Shown in pieces: positions 18,262-29,121 of a DNA stretch of 64,000 nucleotides. The position numbers and the translations under genes are program-made. The first letter of the stretch is position 1. The number at the start of each line of letters is the position of its first letter. Source of the stretch: Oceanirhabdus sp. W0125-5. Lineage in GTDB: Bacteria > Bacillota > Clostridia > Clostridiales > Clostridiaceae. The stretch lies in the NCBI RefSeq assembly GCF_027938815.1, contig NZ_CP115913.1, positions 1,832,001-1,896,000 on the forward strand, in the 5' to 3' direction. The notes beneath the pieces were generated by a model that did not search any database, was not told where the DNA came from, and saw only the letters and a list, made by a program, of their open reading frames with translations.

Positions 18262-19210
18262 TATTTTAATATTTGTCGTTGCTCTATTAGCTGCTACAAT
18301 GAGAATGGCAACTCCTTTAATATTTGCAGGTTTAGGAGGAGTTTTCTCAGAAAGATCAGGTGTAGTTAATATAGGTCTTGAAGGTATGATGACAATTGGT
18401 GCATTCTTTGCTGTTTGGGTAACTTTTAAAACAGGAAGCCCATGGATTGGATTATTAGGTGCTATAGTTGCTGGTGCAATTTTATCATTATTACATGCTT
18501 TCTTGAGTATAACTTTAAAAGCAGACCAAGTTATATCTGGTACAGCTATTAACTTATTTGCAGCTGCTCTTTGTGCTTTCTTAATTCAAACTTTATTCCA
18601 TAAGGGAGGGCAAACAGATAGTGTTGCTACTCTTCCTGGTTTGCCAAATTGGTTAATTGATGGTTTAGATAAAATACCTTTAATAGGAAAATATTTAAGT
18701 GACTTTATTGGTGGTTTGAACTGGTTTGTTGTTTTCGCACTTATTTTAGTTGCAGCATCTACATTCATAATATACAAAACACCATTAGGATTAAGAATCA
18801 GATCAGTTGGTGAACATCCAAAAGCTGCTGATACTTTAGGAATCAACGTTTATACAATGAGATATTTATGTGTTGCTATCTCTGGTGCTTTAGCTGGATT
18901 TGGTGGGGCAGCACTTTCAATTGGTATTGCTGGTATATACAGTAATGGAATGGTTGCAGGTAAAGGATTTATCGCTCTTGCTGCAATGATATTCGGTAAC
19001 TGGAAGCCAAAAGGAACAATGCTTGCTTGTTTATTATTTGGTTTTGCTGAAGCATTCCAAATTAAAGCTCAAGGTTTCGGATGGAACTTACCTACTGAAA
19101 TATACTCAAGCTTACCATATGTACTTACAATGTTAGCATTATCAGGTCTTGTTGGTAAAACAACACCACCTCGTGCAGATGGTGTTCCTTACGAGAAAGG
19201 ATCAAGATAA
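18254..19210 (+). CDS. ABC importer permease, YufQ-like
   Basis: A 318-residue permease, the second channel half. The pattern ERSGVVNIGLEGMMTIGA near the N-terminus and RSVGEHPKAADTLGINVY match the family. It is the last gene of the importer operon, followed directly by a terminator. Confidence 0.92.
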   Translation: MDSILIFVVALLAATMRMATPLIFAGLGGVFSERSGVVNIGLEGMMTIGAFFAVWVTFKTGSPWIGLLGAIVAGAILSLLHAFLSITLKADQVISGTAINLFAAALCAFLIQTLFHKGGQTDSVATLPGLPNWLIDGLDKIPLIGKYLSDFIGGLNWFVVFALILVAASTFIIYKTPLGLRIRSVGEHPKAADTLGINVYTMRYLCVAISGALAGFGGAALSIGIAGIYSNGMVAGKGFIALAAMIFGNWKPKGTMLACLLFGFAEAFQIKAQGFGWNLPTEIYSSLPYVLTMLALSGLVGKTTPPRADGVPYEKGSR

Positions 19211-19212
19211 TA

Positions 19213-19242
19213 AAAAGCTCAGCGGATGCTGAGCTTTTTTTA
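19213..19242 (+). terminator. Terminator of the BMP/ABC operon
   Basis: AAAAAGCTCAGC pairs with GCTGAGCTTTTT around GGAT, followed by T. Confidence 0.92.
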
Positions 19243-19490
19243 ATGGAAAATGGAAAATGGAAAATGGAGAATGGAGAATGAATGACATTTCTCTTCGAGA
19301 AATTTTAATCTTATTGTTCCTTGGGCAATAAGATTTTACTTGTTTCATCTAGATGAAACAAGTATTTAGAGTGCAATAATTTATCTTAAGATAAAATGAG
19401 TTCAACTTATTTAATCTTTAGAACAATAAAATGTAGTTTCTGTGTAAGCAGAAGCATCCTTCATTATACATTATCAATTCTACATTATGC
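19242..19490. repeat. Dispersed hairpin repeat, copy C
   Basis: Starts with repeated GGAAAATGGAAAATGGAGAATG units, then the TTTCTCTTCGAGAAATTTTAATC hairpin, TTATTGTTCCTTGGG, GTTTCATCTAGATGAAAC, TTTATCTTAAGATAAAAT, TTTAGAACAATAAAATGTAGTTTCTG and closing arms. It is the inverted orientation of copy E (43609-43843), module for module. Confidence 0.75.
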
Positions 19491-19569
19491 ATTTGGTTTT
19501 AATTTTCATTCTAAGGGTTATCTATGTGATTAAAAAATATATAGTGTTGAGTAAATTGAATTCAGTGTT

Positions 19570-19580
19570 TATGCTATAAT
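19570..19580 (+). promoter_or_regulatory. Extended -10 promoter of rpoN
   Basis: TGCTATAAT is an extended -10 element about 50 bases before the rpoN start. No well-spaced -35 is visible. Confidence 0.5.
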
Positions 19581-19628
19581 AAGATGTGTGTTTCAAATGA
19601 TAAATCATAAGGTATGGGTGGTGCTTTA

Positions 19629-20978
19629 ATGGATTTGAATGTTAATTTAAATATTTCTCAGGAACAAAAGTTGGTGTTAACTCAACAAATGAAATTATCT
19701 ATAGATATATTACAGTTTTCTTCTTTGGAGCTAACTGAGTTTATTGAAGAGAAAATTCAAGAGAATCCTTTGTTGGAAAAGGGTAGTGGTGATTCTGATG
19801 ATATGATTGAGTTTGTGAAGGAACTTGGGAAGTATGATAAGGATAAGTACGAAAGAGTAGAATACAATAATGATTATGTATCTCCTTTGAATTTTGTAAT
19901 CGAGGAAGAAGGGTTGTATGAGTATTTATTAAAGCAGCTTAAAAATTTAAATCTCTCCAAAGAATATTCTGAAATTTTAGAGTACTTAATACATAACATA
20001 GATGAAAAAGGATACTTGAATGTTGAGGAAGAAACTGTGCTAAAAGATTTTAACATAAGCTTAAATGAATATGAAGCATGTGTAAACATACTGCAAAATA
20101 TGGAGCCAACAGGAATAGGTGCAAGAGGTTTAAAAGAATGTTTACACATACAATTGAAGAAGAAGGAATATACTAATGAGGTCTTGTATGAAATAGTAAA
20201 TGAACATTTGGATTTAATTGCTAGCAATAAATATAAAGAAATATCACAAATATATGGAATTAAAATAAATGAAGCTCAAGATTTAGGAGATATTATAAAA
20301 AAACTTGAACCTAAACCAGCTAGAGGATTTAACACTGGCGAAAAGATAATATATATTACTCCTGATGTATTCGTAAGAAATGTAAATGGAGAGTTAATAG
20401 TTTTATTGAACGAAAGAAATGCACCAAATCTTCAAATAAATAATTTATATATGAATATTATTAAAAATGAGAATGCGAATGATGAAGAAAAGAAATATGT
20501 TAAGGAAAAAATTAGTGAAGCTCTTAACATAATTAAGGGAATAGATCAAAGAAAAAGCACGCTATATAAAGTAAGTGAGAAAATAGTTGAAAAACAAAAA
20601 GAATATTTCTTAAAAGGAGATGTATATCTTAAGCCGATGATTTTAAAGGAAATTGCATCAGAATTGGATTTGCATGAGTCGACAATTAGTAGGGCGATTA
20701 AAAATAAGTACTTAGAAGGGCCAAAAGGAATAGTTGCAATAAAAGAATTATTTAGTGCTTCTTTAAAAGGGGATTATAATAAAGAAGAAAGTTCGGCAAA
20801 ATCGATAAAAAGTATAATAAAAAATATTATTAATGGTGAAAATAAAAAGAAGCCTTATTCAGATAATGTAATTTCTAATATGTTATTAGAGCAAGGAATT
20901 AAGATATCAAGGAGGACTGTAGCTAAGTACAGAGAGGAGTTGGGTATACTTAGCACAAGTAAAAGAAAAAGGTTTTAG
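19629..20978 (+). CDS. rpoN: RNA polymerase sigma-54 factor
   Basis: A 449-residue sigma-54. Region I starts MDLNVNLNISQEQKLVLTQQ, glutamine-rich and followed by an acidic region II. The core-binding domain is in the middle (NMEPTGIGARGLKECL). The C-terminal helix-turn-helix (LDLHESTISRAIKNKY) is followed by the RpoN box SRRTVAKYREELGI. I chose the ATG at 19629 because GGGTGG lies just upstream; the ATG at 19614 would swallow that site. It stands before cggR, as in several clostridia. No enhancer-binding activator is visible in the window. Confidence 0.95.
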   Translation: MDLNVNLNISQEQKLVLTQQMKLSIDILQFSSLELTEFIEEKIQENPLLEKGSGDSDDMIEFVKELGKYDKDKYERVEYNNDYVSPLNFVIEEEGLYEYLLKQLKNLNLSKEYSEILEYLIHNIDEKGYLNVEEETVLKDFNISLNEYEACVNILQNMEPTGIGARGLKECLHIQLKKKEYTNEVLYEIVNEHLDLIASNKYKEISQIYGIKINEAQDLGDIIKKLEPKPARGFNTGEKIIYITPDVFVRNVNGELIVLLNERNAPNLQINNLYMNIIKNENANDEEKKYVKEKISEALNIIKGIDQRKSTLYKVSEKIVEKQKEYFLKGDVYLKPMILKEIASELDLHESTISRAIKNKYLEGPKGIVAIKELFSASLKGDYNKEESSAKSIKSIIKNIINGENKKKPYSDNVISNMLLEQGIKISRRTVAKYREELGILSTSKRKRF

Positions 20979-20998
20979 AGGAATTTTGCAAAAAAACG

Positions 20999-21026
20999 TT
21001 GAAAAAAATTTAAAATGTATTATAAT
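20999..21026 (+). promoter_or_regulatory. Promoter of the cggR-gap operon
   Basis: TTGAAA at 20999 and TATAAT at 21021 are separated by 16 bases, a good sigma-A-type promoter, 59 bases before the cggR start. Confidence 0.75.
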
Positions 21027-21030
21027 ATAA

Positions 21031-21069
21031 GTGGGAACAATAATTATAGAGAGGGACAAAAGAAGTCCC
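21031..21069 (+). promoter_or_regulatory. Candidate CggR operator
   Basis: GTGGGAAC is followed by GGGAC-N7-GTCCC at 21053-21069, just downstream of the -10 box. CggR of Bacillus binds repeated GGGAC half-sites at this position and is released by fructose-1,6-bisphosphate. This suggests autoregulation by a roadblock; inferred from family and position. Confidence 0.6.
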
Positions 21070-21084
21070 AGAAGGTGTTACATT

Positions 21085-22128
21085 ATGAATCTACAAGATT
21101 TAGCTAATAAGATATTGCCAGAGTTACCTGAATTACTCCATAGAAGGTATAATATTTTAAAAACTATAAACTTCTATGAGCCTATTGGAAGAAGGATGTT
21201 AGCTCAAGAAACTAATCTTGGAGAGAGAACCATAAGAAATGAAGTGGAACAATTAAAAAATTCAAATTTTATTTCTGTTAAAAATAGTGGAATGTGTCTC
21301 ACTCAAGAAGGTAAAGGCATTTTAAATGAATTGAAAAATTTGTTAAAAGATATTGAAGGGTTAAGTGAAACAGAAGAAATAATCCAGAAATATTTAAATA
21401 TAAAAAAAGTCATAATAGTTCCTGGTGATTGTGATGAAGATCCATCTGTTATTGGTGAGATGGGAAGAGCAACTGCTGGTTATATTAAGACTATTATGCA
21501 TGATAACATTAGCATAGCCCTTACAGGGGGAAATAGTATCAAAGCTTTTGTTGATAATTTTGATGAATATCATAAATACAGAGACATTCTTGTTTTGCCT
21601 GCAAGAGGTGGTATGGGAAAGAAGGTTGAAATTCAATCCAATACTTTAGCAGCAGAATTAAGTAAAAAGCTTGATGGTAACTATAAGTTATTATATGCCC
21701 CTGATAATATGAGTGATATAGCTCTTGAAACTATGTTAAAAGAAAAAAGTATATTTGAAACAGTCAAAAAGATTAGAGAAACAAATATTCTGGTTTATGG
21801 AATTGGTAGAGCAGATGAAATGGCAGCAAGAAGAGAATTAGAACCGCAAATAATTGAACAATTACATAATTTAGGTGCTGTAGGAGAAGCTTTTGGAATT
21901 TACTTTAATAAAGAGGGCAGCACGGTATATTGCACACCTACAATAGGTATTCAAGGGGAAGATCTTGAAAAGATAGATCATCTGATTGCTATAGCTGGTG
22001 GAAAACATAAAAGTGAAGCTATTATAGCAGTAGAACGAGGAAGAAAGAAAAGTGTTCTAGTGATAGATCAAGGTTGTGCTAACGAAATAATGAATATAAT
22101 TTCTACTAGTGAAGAAAATTATATTTAG
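21085..22128 (+). CDS. cggR: Central glycolytic genes regulator CggR
   Basis: A 347-residue SorC/DeoR-type repressor. The N-terminal winged helix (MLAQETNLGERTIRNEVEQL) is followed by the sugar-phosphate binding domain with ALTGGNSIKAFVDNF and LPARGGMGKKVEIQSN. It should repress the gap operon until fructose-1,6-bisphosphate accumulates. The start is the ATG at 21085 after AGAAGGTG; the longer ORF would run through the operator. gap follows after 62 bases. Confidence 0.93.
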   Translation: MNLQDLANKILPELPELLHRRYNILKTINFYEPIGRRMLAQETNLGERTIRNEVEQLKNSNFISVKNSGMCLTQEGKGILNELKNLLKDIEGLSETEEIIQKYLNIKKVIIVPGDCDEDPSVIGEMGRATAGYIKTIMHDNISIALTGGNSIKAFVDNFDEYHKYRDILVLPARGGMGKKVEIQSNTLAAELSKKLDGNYKLLYAPDNMSDIALETMLKEKSIFETVKKIRETNILVYGIGRADEMAARRELEPQIIEQLHNLGAVGEAFGIYFNKEGSTVYCTPTIGIQGEDLEKIDHLIAIAGGKHKSEAIIAVERGRKKSVLVIDQGCANEIMNIISTSEENYI

Positions 22129-22160
22129 AAACATAATTTGTTTAAATGAAATTAAAATAA

Positions 22161-23192
<1,032 letters not shown>

Positions 23193-23209
23193 ACTATAGT
23201 TGAAAACTA

Positions 23210-23251
23210 AAAGTCTGGCCATAGAGTTTTCTATAGTGCCAGACTTTTTCT
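23210..23251 (+). terminator. Terminator after gap
   Basis: AAGTCTGGC pairs with GCCAGACTT with an inner CATAGA/TCTATAG pairing, followed by TTTTTC. Confidence 0.85.
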
Positions 23252-23428
23252 AAATGAGAGAATTCATAGTGAAACTTGATTTATGCATATCTCAAAATCG
23301 CAGTGTTTCTATGAGTTTTGAGTATGTATAAATTTAGTTTTCACTTGGAATCTCTATAGAGAGAGTTTAAGATAAAAAGAACAATTAAAGAAAACTTATG
23401 GGATTATGCAGTGAAAGGAGTAGAGATT

Positions 23429-24625
23429 ATGAAACTTAATAAAAAAACAATTGAAGATATTTCAGTTAAAGGTAAAAAAGTATTAGTTAGATGTGATTTT
23501 AACGTACCTCTTAAAGATGGTAAAATTACAGATGAAAATAGATTAGTAGGAGCTCTTCCTACAATAAAGTATCTTATGGAGAACGGTGCAAAAGTTATTC
23601 TTTGTTCACACCTTGGTAAGCCAAAGGGAGAGGCGAAGCCAGAGTTATCTTTAGTTCCGGTTGCTAAAAGATTAAGTGAAATGCTAGAGAAAGAAGTAGT
23701 TTTTGCAGACGATGCTAATGTAGTTGGAGAAAATGCTAAAAAAGCTGTAGAAGCAATGAAAGACGGGGAAGTAGTATTACTTCAAAACACTAGATACAGA
23801 AAAGAAGAAACAAAGAATGGTGAAGAGTTCTCTAAAGAGTTAGCTTCACTAGCTGAAATCTTTGTTAATGATGCATTCGGTACTGCGCATAGAGCACACT
23901 GCTCAACAGTTGGTGCTGGTGAGTTCTTAGAAGAGAGAGTTTGTGGATACCTTATTCAGAAGGAAATCAAATTCTTAAGTGGTGCTATTGAAGCTCCTAA
24001 GAAGCCATTTGCTGCAATTTTAGGAGGAGCAAAAGTATCTGATAAGATTAATGTTATCAATAATCTTCTTGATAAAGTAGATACATTAATTATTGGTGGA
24101 GGAATGGCATATACTTTCCTTAAAGCACAAGGATATGAAGTAGGAACATCTTTATTAGAAGCTGATAAAATGGATTACTCTTTAGAAATGATTAAGAAAG
24201 CTGAAGAGAAAGGTGTTAAATTCTTACTACCTGTTGATCACGTTTGTGGTGCAGAATTTAATGCTGAAACTGAGCCTGTAATTACAGAAGATCAAAATAT
24301 TCCTGAAGGATTTATGGGATTAGATATCGGACCAAAAACTGCTAAATTATATGAAGATGCTGTTAAAGAAGCTAAAACAGTTGTTTGGAATGGACCAATG
24401 GGAGTATTTGAATTCAAAAACTTTGCAAAAGGAACAATGGCTGTTGCAGAAGCTATGGCAGAAAGTGATGCTGACACTATAATAGGTGGAGGAGACAGTG
24501 CTGCAGCTGTTAATATTTTAGGATTCGGAGATAAGATGACTCACATTTCAACTGGTGGTGGAGCTTCTTTAGAATTACTAGAAGGAAAAGAACTTCCTGG
24601 AATAGTTGCATTAGACGATAAATAA
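23429..24625 (+). CDS. pgk: Phosphoglycerate kinase
   Basis: A 398-residue kinase that makes ATP and 3-phosphoglycerate from 1,3-bisphosphoglycerate. Seen: [35 protein letters not shown], the C-terminal nucleotide loop GGGDSAAAV and [13 protein letters not shown]. Start at the ATG 23429, eight bases after AAAGGAG; the earlier ATG at 23411 would include that site. tpi follows after 25 bases. Confidence 0.97.
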   Translation: MKLNKKTIEDISVKGKKVLVRCDFNVPLKDGKITDENRLVGALPTIKYLMENGAKVILCSHLGKPKGEAKPELSLVPVAKRLSEMLEKEVVFADDANVVGENAKKAVEAMKDGEVVLLQNTRYRKEETKNGEEFSKELASLAEIFVNDAFGTAHRAHCSTVGAGEFLEERVCGYLIQKEIKFLSGAIEAPKKPFAAILGGAKVSDKINVINNLLDKVDTLIIGGGMAYTFLKAQGYEVGTSLLEADKMDYSLEMIKKAEEKGVKFLLPVDHVCGAEFNAETEPVITEDQNIPEGFMGLDIGPKTAKLYEDAVKEAKTVVWNGPMGVFEFKNFAKGTMAVAEAMAESDADTIIGGGDSAAAVNILGFGDKMTHISTGGGASLELLEGKELPGIVALDDK

Positions 24626-24650
24626 AAAGTTTAATTTAGAGGTGATTTTA

Positions 24651-25400
24651 ATGAGAAGACCTATTATATCTGGAAACTGGAAAATGAATAAAACTCCAGA
24701 AGAAACAGTTGCTTATATTAATGAATTTAAAAATAACGTTAAAGATGCTGAGGCTGAAGTAATACTTTGTCCACCAGCAATATGTTTAACAGAAGCTGTT
24801 AAAGCTGCTGAAGGAACTAATATTAAAATAGCAGCACAAAACATGCACTACAAAGAGAATGGAGCATTCACAGGGGAATTATCTCCATTAATGCTTAAAT
24901 CAGTAGGTATTGAGCATGTTGTAATAGGACACAGTGAAAGAAGACAATACTTCAATGAAACTGATGAAACAGTTAATCTTAAATTAAAAGCTGCTTTTGA
25001 AAATGGTATAGTACCTATCCTTTGCATAGGTGAAACTCTTGAAGAAAGAGAAAGTGGAAGAACTGAGAGTGTTCTTGAAACTCAATTAAAAGAAGATTTA
25101 GCTGGGTTAACTAATGAAAACATAAAAACTTTAGTTATTGCATATGAGCCAATTTGGGCAATTGGTACTGGTAAAACTGCTAGTGCTGAAGATGCAAATG
25201 AAACTATTAAGTTCATAAGAAATAAAACTGCTGAATTATTTGATACTGAAAGTGCTGAGGCAATGAGAATACTTTATGGTGGTTCTGTAAAGCCTAATAC
25301 TATAAAAGGTCAAATGGAGATGAGTGATATAGATGGTGGTTTAGTTGGTGGAGCTAGCCTTCAAGTAGAGGATTTTTCTGCTATTGTTAATTATAAATAA
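24651..25400 (+). CDS. tpiA: Triosephosphate isomerase
   Basis: A 249-residue TIM barrel that interconverts dihydroxyacetone phosphate and glyceraldehyde 3-phosphate. Catalytic residues are visible in [10 protein letters not shown] (Lys), [11 protein letters not shown] (His) and [17 protein letters not shown] (Glu and flexible loop). The start ATG 24651 follows GAGGTGAT. It is followed by a 259-base gap with no gene that holds the gpmI leader. Confidence 0.97.
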   Translation: MRRPIISGNWKMNKTPEETVAYINEFKNNVKDAEAEVILCPPAICLTEAVKAAEGTNIKIAAQNMHYKENGAFTGELSPLMLKSVGIEHVVIGHSERRQYFNETDETVNLKLKAAFENGIVPILCIGETLEERESGRTESVLETQLKEDLAGLTNENIKTLVIAYEPIWAIGTGKTASAEDANETIKFIRNKTAELFDTESAEAMRILYGGSVKPNTIKGQMEMSDIDGGLVGGASLQVEDFSAIVNYK

Positions 25401-25659
25401 TTCCATTGAAAAAATAAGATATATGAGATAAAATAGTTACAGAAACCTTTTTGAGTGGTTGTAATTAACTCTTATATTGTCTTTAGAATGTGATTCACTT
25501 AATTAATCAACACAAGAAGAATTATAAAGGATTTTAGTTCAACTATAAATTTATACAGGTCCCAAAATCGTAAAAGCATCGATATTTGACTTGTACAAAT
25601 TAAGTTTTGCTAGGAAAATCCGAAGGGTGAACATAATAATTAATAATGGAGGAAAGATG

Positions 25660-27189
25660 ATGGCTAAAAAACCAGTATTGTTAATGATTCTAGATGGATT
25701 TGGTTTAGATAATCCAGGAGATGGTAACGCTATAGCTTTAGCTAACACGCCTAACTATGATGAATATGTTAAGAAATATCCAATGACAAAAGTTGGAGCT
25801 AGTGGATTAGATGTTGGTCTACCAGAAGGTCAGATGGGTAACTCAGAAGTTGGTCATTTGAATATAGGTGCTGGTAGAGTTATTTATCAAGCATTAACAA
25901 AAATAACAAAAGAAATAAAAGAAGAAAAGTTTTTCGAAAATAAAGCAATTTGTGGTGCGTTTGAAAATGCAATTGAGAAGAATAGTAGTGTACATCTATT
26001 AGGATTATTATCTGATGGAGGAGTTCACTCTCATATTGAGCATTTAAAAGGATTAATTTTAGGTGCGAAAAAGAAGGGTGTAACTAAATTATATCTACAT
26101 GCTTTTCTTGATGGAAGAGATGTTGCCCCTAAGTCTGCACTAACTTATATTGAAGAAATTGAATCATATATGAGAGAAGTAGGTTTAGGAGAAATTGCTA
26201 CTGTAAGTGGTAGATACTATGCTATGGACAGAGATAAGAGATGGGAAAGAGTTAATCTTGCATATAATGCTCTTGTTCTTGGTGAAGGTGAAAAGTTCAA
26301 TTCGGCTACTGATGCTGTTGAACAATCATACCATGACAATAAAACTGATGAGTTTGTTCTTCCAAGTGTAATCTTAAATGAAGACAGACCAGTAGCAAAA
26401 ATAAAAGATGAAGACTCTGTTGTATTCTTTAACTTCAGACCAGATAGAGCTAGAGAAATAACTAGAGCTATCAATGATGTTGAATTCAGTGGATTTGAAA
26501 GAGGCAGATTAAATCTTTATTATGTTTGTATGACTCAATATGATAGTACTATTGAGAATGTACACGTTGCTTATCCGCCAGAAACTTATGTTAATACATT
26601 TGGTGAATATCTAAGCAAGAAAGGTTTAAATCAACTTAGAATAGCTGAGACAGAGAAATATGCACACGTTACTTTCTTCTTTAATGGTGGGGTAGAAGAG
26701 CCTAATAATAATGAAGAAAGAGTTCTAATAAATTCACCAAAGGTTGCAACTTATGATTTACAACCTGAGATGAGTGCTGCAGAAGTTACAGAAGCTTTAT
26801 TAGCTGAATTAGATAAAGATAAATTTGATGTTATAGTATTGAATTATGCTAACCCAGATATGGTTGGTCATACTGGAGACATTGAAGCTACAATAAAGGC
26901 TGTTGAAACAGTTGATACTGAAATGAAGAAAGTTATTGATAAAGTTCTTGAAAAAGATGGTAGTGTATTTATGACAGCAGACCATGGAAATGCTGAAACA
27001 ATGATTGAATACTCTACAGGTAAACCAATGACTGCTCATACTACACATGAAGTTCCTTTCCTATATGTTTCTAATAATGCAAAGGAATTAAGACAAGGTG
27101 GTATTTTAGCAGATATTGCACCTACAATGCTTCAAGAATTAAACCTTGAAATACCAGAAGAAATGACTGGTAAAACACTATTCAAATAA
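25660..27189 (+). CDS. gpmI: 2,3-bisphosphoglycerate-independent phosphoglycerate mutase
   Basis: A 509-residue manganese-dependent mutase that interconverts 3- and 2-phosphoglycerate. The alkaline-phosphatase-type metal sites are seen in LMILDGFGL, the phosphoserine loop in GNSEVGHLNIGAGR, and FMTADHGNAETM. The ATG at 25660 is seven bases after GGAGG; the one at 25657 is too close, and the frame extends upstream without a site. It is the fourth glycolytic gene in a row. Confidence 0.97.
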   Translation: MAKKPVLLMILDGFGLDNPGDGNAIALANTPNYDEYVKKYPMTKVGASGLDVGLPEGQMGNSEVGHLNIGAGRVIYQALTKITKEIKEEKFFENKAICGAFENAIEKNSSVHLLGLLSDGGVHSHIEHLKGLILGAKKKGVTKLYLHAFLDGRDVAPKSALTYIEEIESYMREVGLGEIATVSGRYYAMDRDKRWERVNLAYNALVLGEGEKFNSATDAVEQSYHDNKTDEFVLPSVILNEDRPVAKIKDEDSVVFFNFRPDRAREITRAINDVEFSGFERGRLNLYYVCMTQYDSTIENVHVAYPPETYVNTFGEYLSKKGLNQLRIAETEKYAHVTFFFNGGVEEPNNNEERVLINSPKVATYDLQPEMSAAEVTEALLAELDKDKFDVIVLNYANPDMVGHTGDIEATIKAVETVDTEMKKVIDKVLEKDGSVFMTADHGNAETMIEYSTGKPMTAHTTHEVPFLYVSNNAKELRQGGILADIAPTMLQELNLEIPEEMTGKTLFK

Positions 27190-27207
27190 TAAAAAATGAT
27201 AAATTTT

Positions 27208-27272
27208 TTCTTTGGAACGGGCAAGAGATTCAAGTTTAACTAAGTGAATCCCAGTAACTGTTCCAAAGAGAA
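27208..27272 (+). promoter_or_regulatory. Structured leader upstream of enolase
   Basis: CTTTGGAAC (27210-27218) pairs with GTTCCAAAG (27260-27268); inside it GATTCA pairs with TGAATC. This gives a two-stage hairpin of about 60 bases ending 29 bases before the eno start. It has no T-run. The GGAAC half-sites resemble CggR operator halves only weakly. Function unknown. Confidence 0.55.
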
Positions 27273-27297
27273 AGTACATATAATGGAGGTAATTTAA

Positions 27298-28599
<1,302 letters not shown>

Positions 28600-28629
28600 T
28601 AAATTCTTAAATAGTATGTAATAAATGTA

Positions 28630-28664
28630 AAATAGGGAAACCTAAATATGGTTTCCCTATTAAT
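28630..28664 (+). terminator. Terminator after eno
   Basis: AATAGGGAAACC pairs with GGTTTCCCTATT around TAAATAT, with T-rich sequence after it. Confidence 0.85.
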
Positions 28665-28710
28665 TTGTATATTATATTTACTTTTTGAATCAAGTATGGT
28701 AGTATATATA

Positions 28711-28790
28711 TGTTATAATTGGACAAACTAAAAGAGAAAATTTAGCAGCAAGGATAGAGTTTACATATGTAGACATTTATGTTGTAAACT
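28711..28790 (+). promoter_or_regulatory. Promoter and leader of secG
   Basis: TGTTATAAT at 28711-28719 is an extended -10 box. Downstream, AGTTTACA (28758) and TGTAAACT (28783-28790) can form a hairpin in the leader. The role of the hairpin is unknown. Confidence 0.45.
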
Positions 28791-28846
28791 TTAATTTATT
28801 GTGCTAAAATATTGTTGTTGTTATATCTTTTTTTAGGAGGTGCAAT

Positions 28847-29080
28847 ATGGAAAACGTTTTAAGAGTTTTACTAGTAATAGTTTCAGTAGCTATAGTTGGA
28901 CTAGTAATGATACAACCAAGTAAAAGTCAGGGACTTGCAGGATTAATCACTGGAGGATCTAACGAAAACTTTTTTGCCAAGAACAAAGTAAAGACAAAAG
29001 AGAAAGTTATGGCTAGAATGACTGTTGTATTATCTGTGGCATTTGTAGGTATTGTTATTGCTTTAAATTTAATTAAATAA
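28847..29080 (+). CDS. secG: Preprotein translocase subunit SecG
   Basis: A 77-residue membrane protein with two hydrophobic helices around a short loop, QPSKSQGLAGLITGGSNENFF, which is the SecG signature. It supports SecYE during protein export. TTAGGAGGTG precedes the ATG. secG after eno is a common clostridial order, but here the usual rnr and smpB genes are missing and a pyrophosphatase follows. Confidence 0.92.
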   Translation: MENVLRVLLVIVSVAIVGLVMIQPSKSQGLAGLITGGSNENFFAKNKVKTKEKVMARMTVVLSVAFVGIVIALNLIK

Positions 29081-29121
29081 ATAAAATTTAATATTTATGC
29101 TTGAAAGGGGCGCATGACTTA

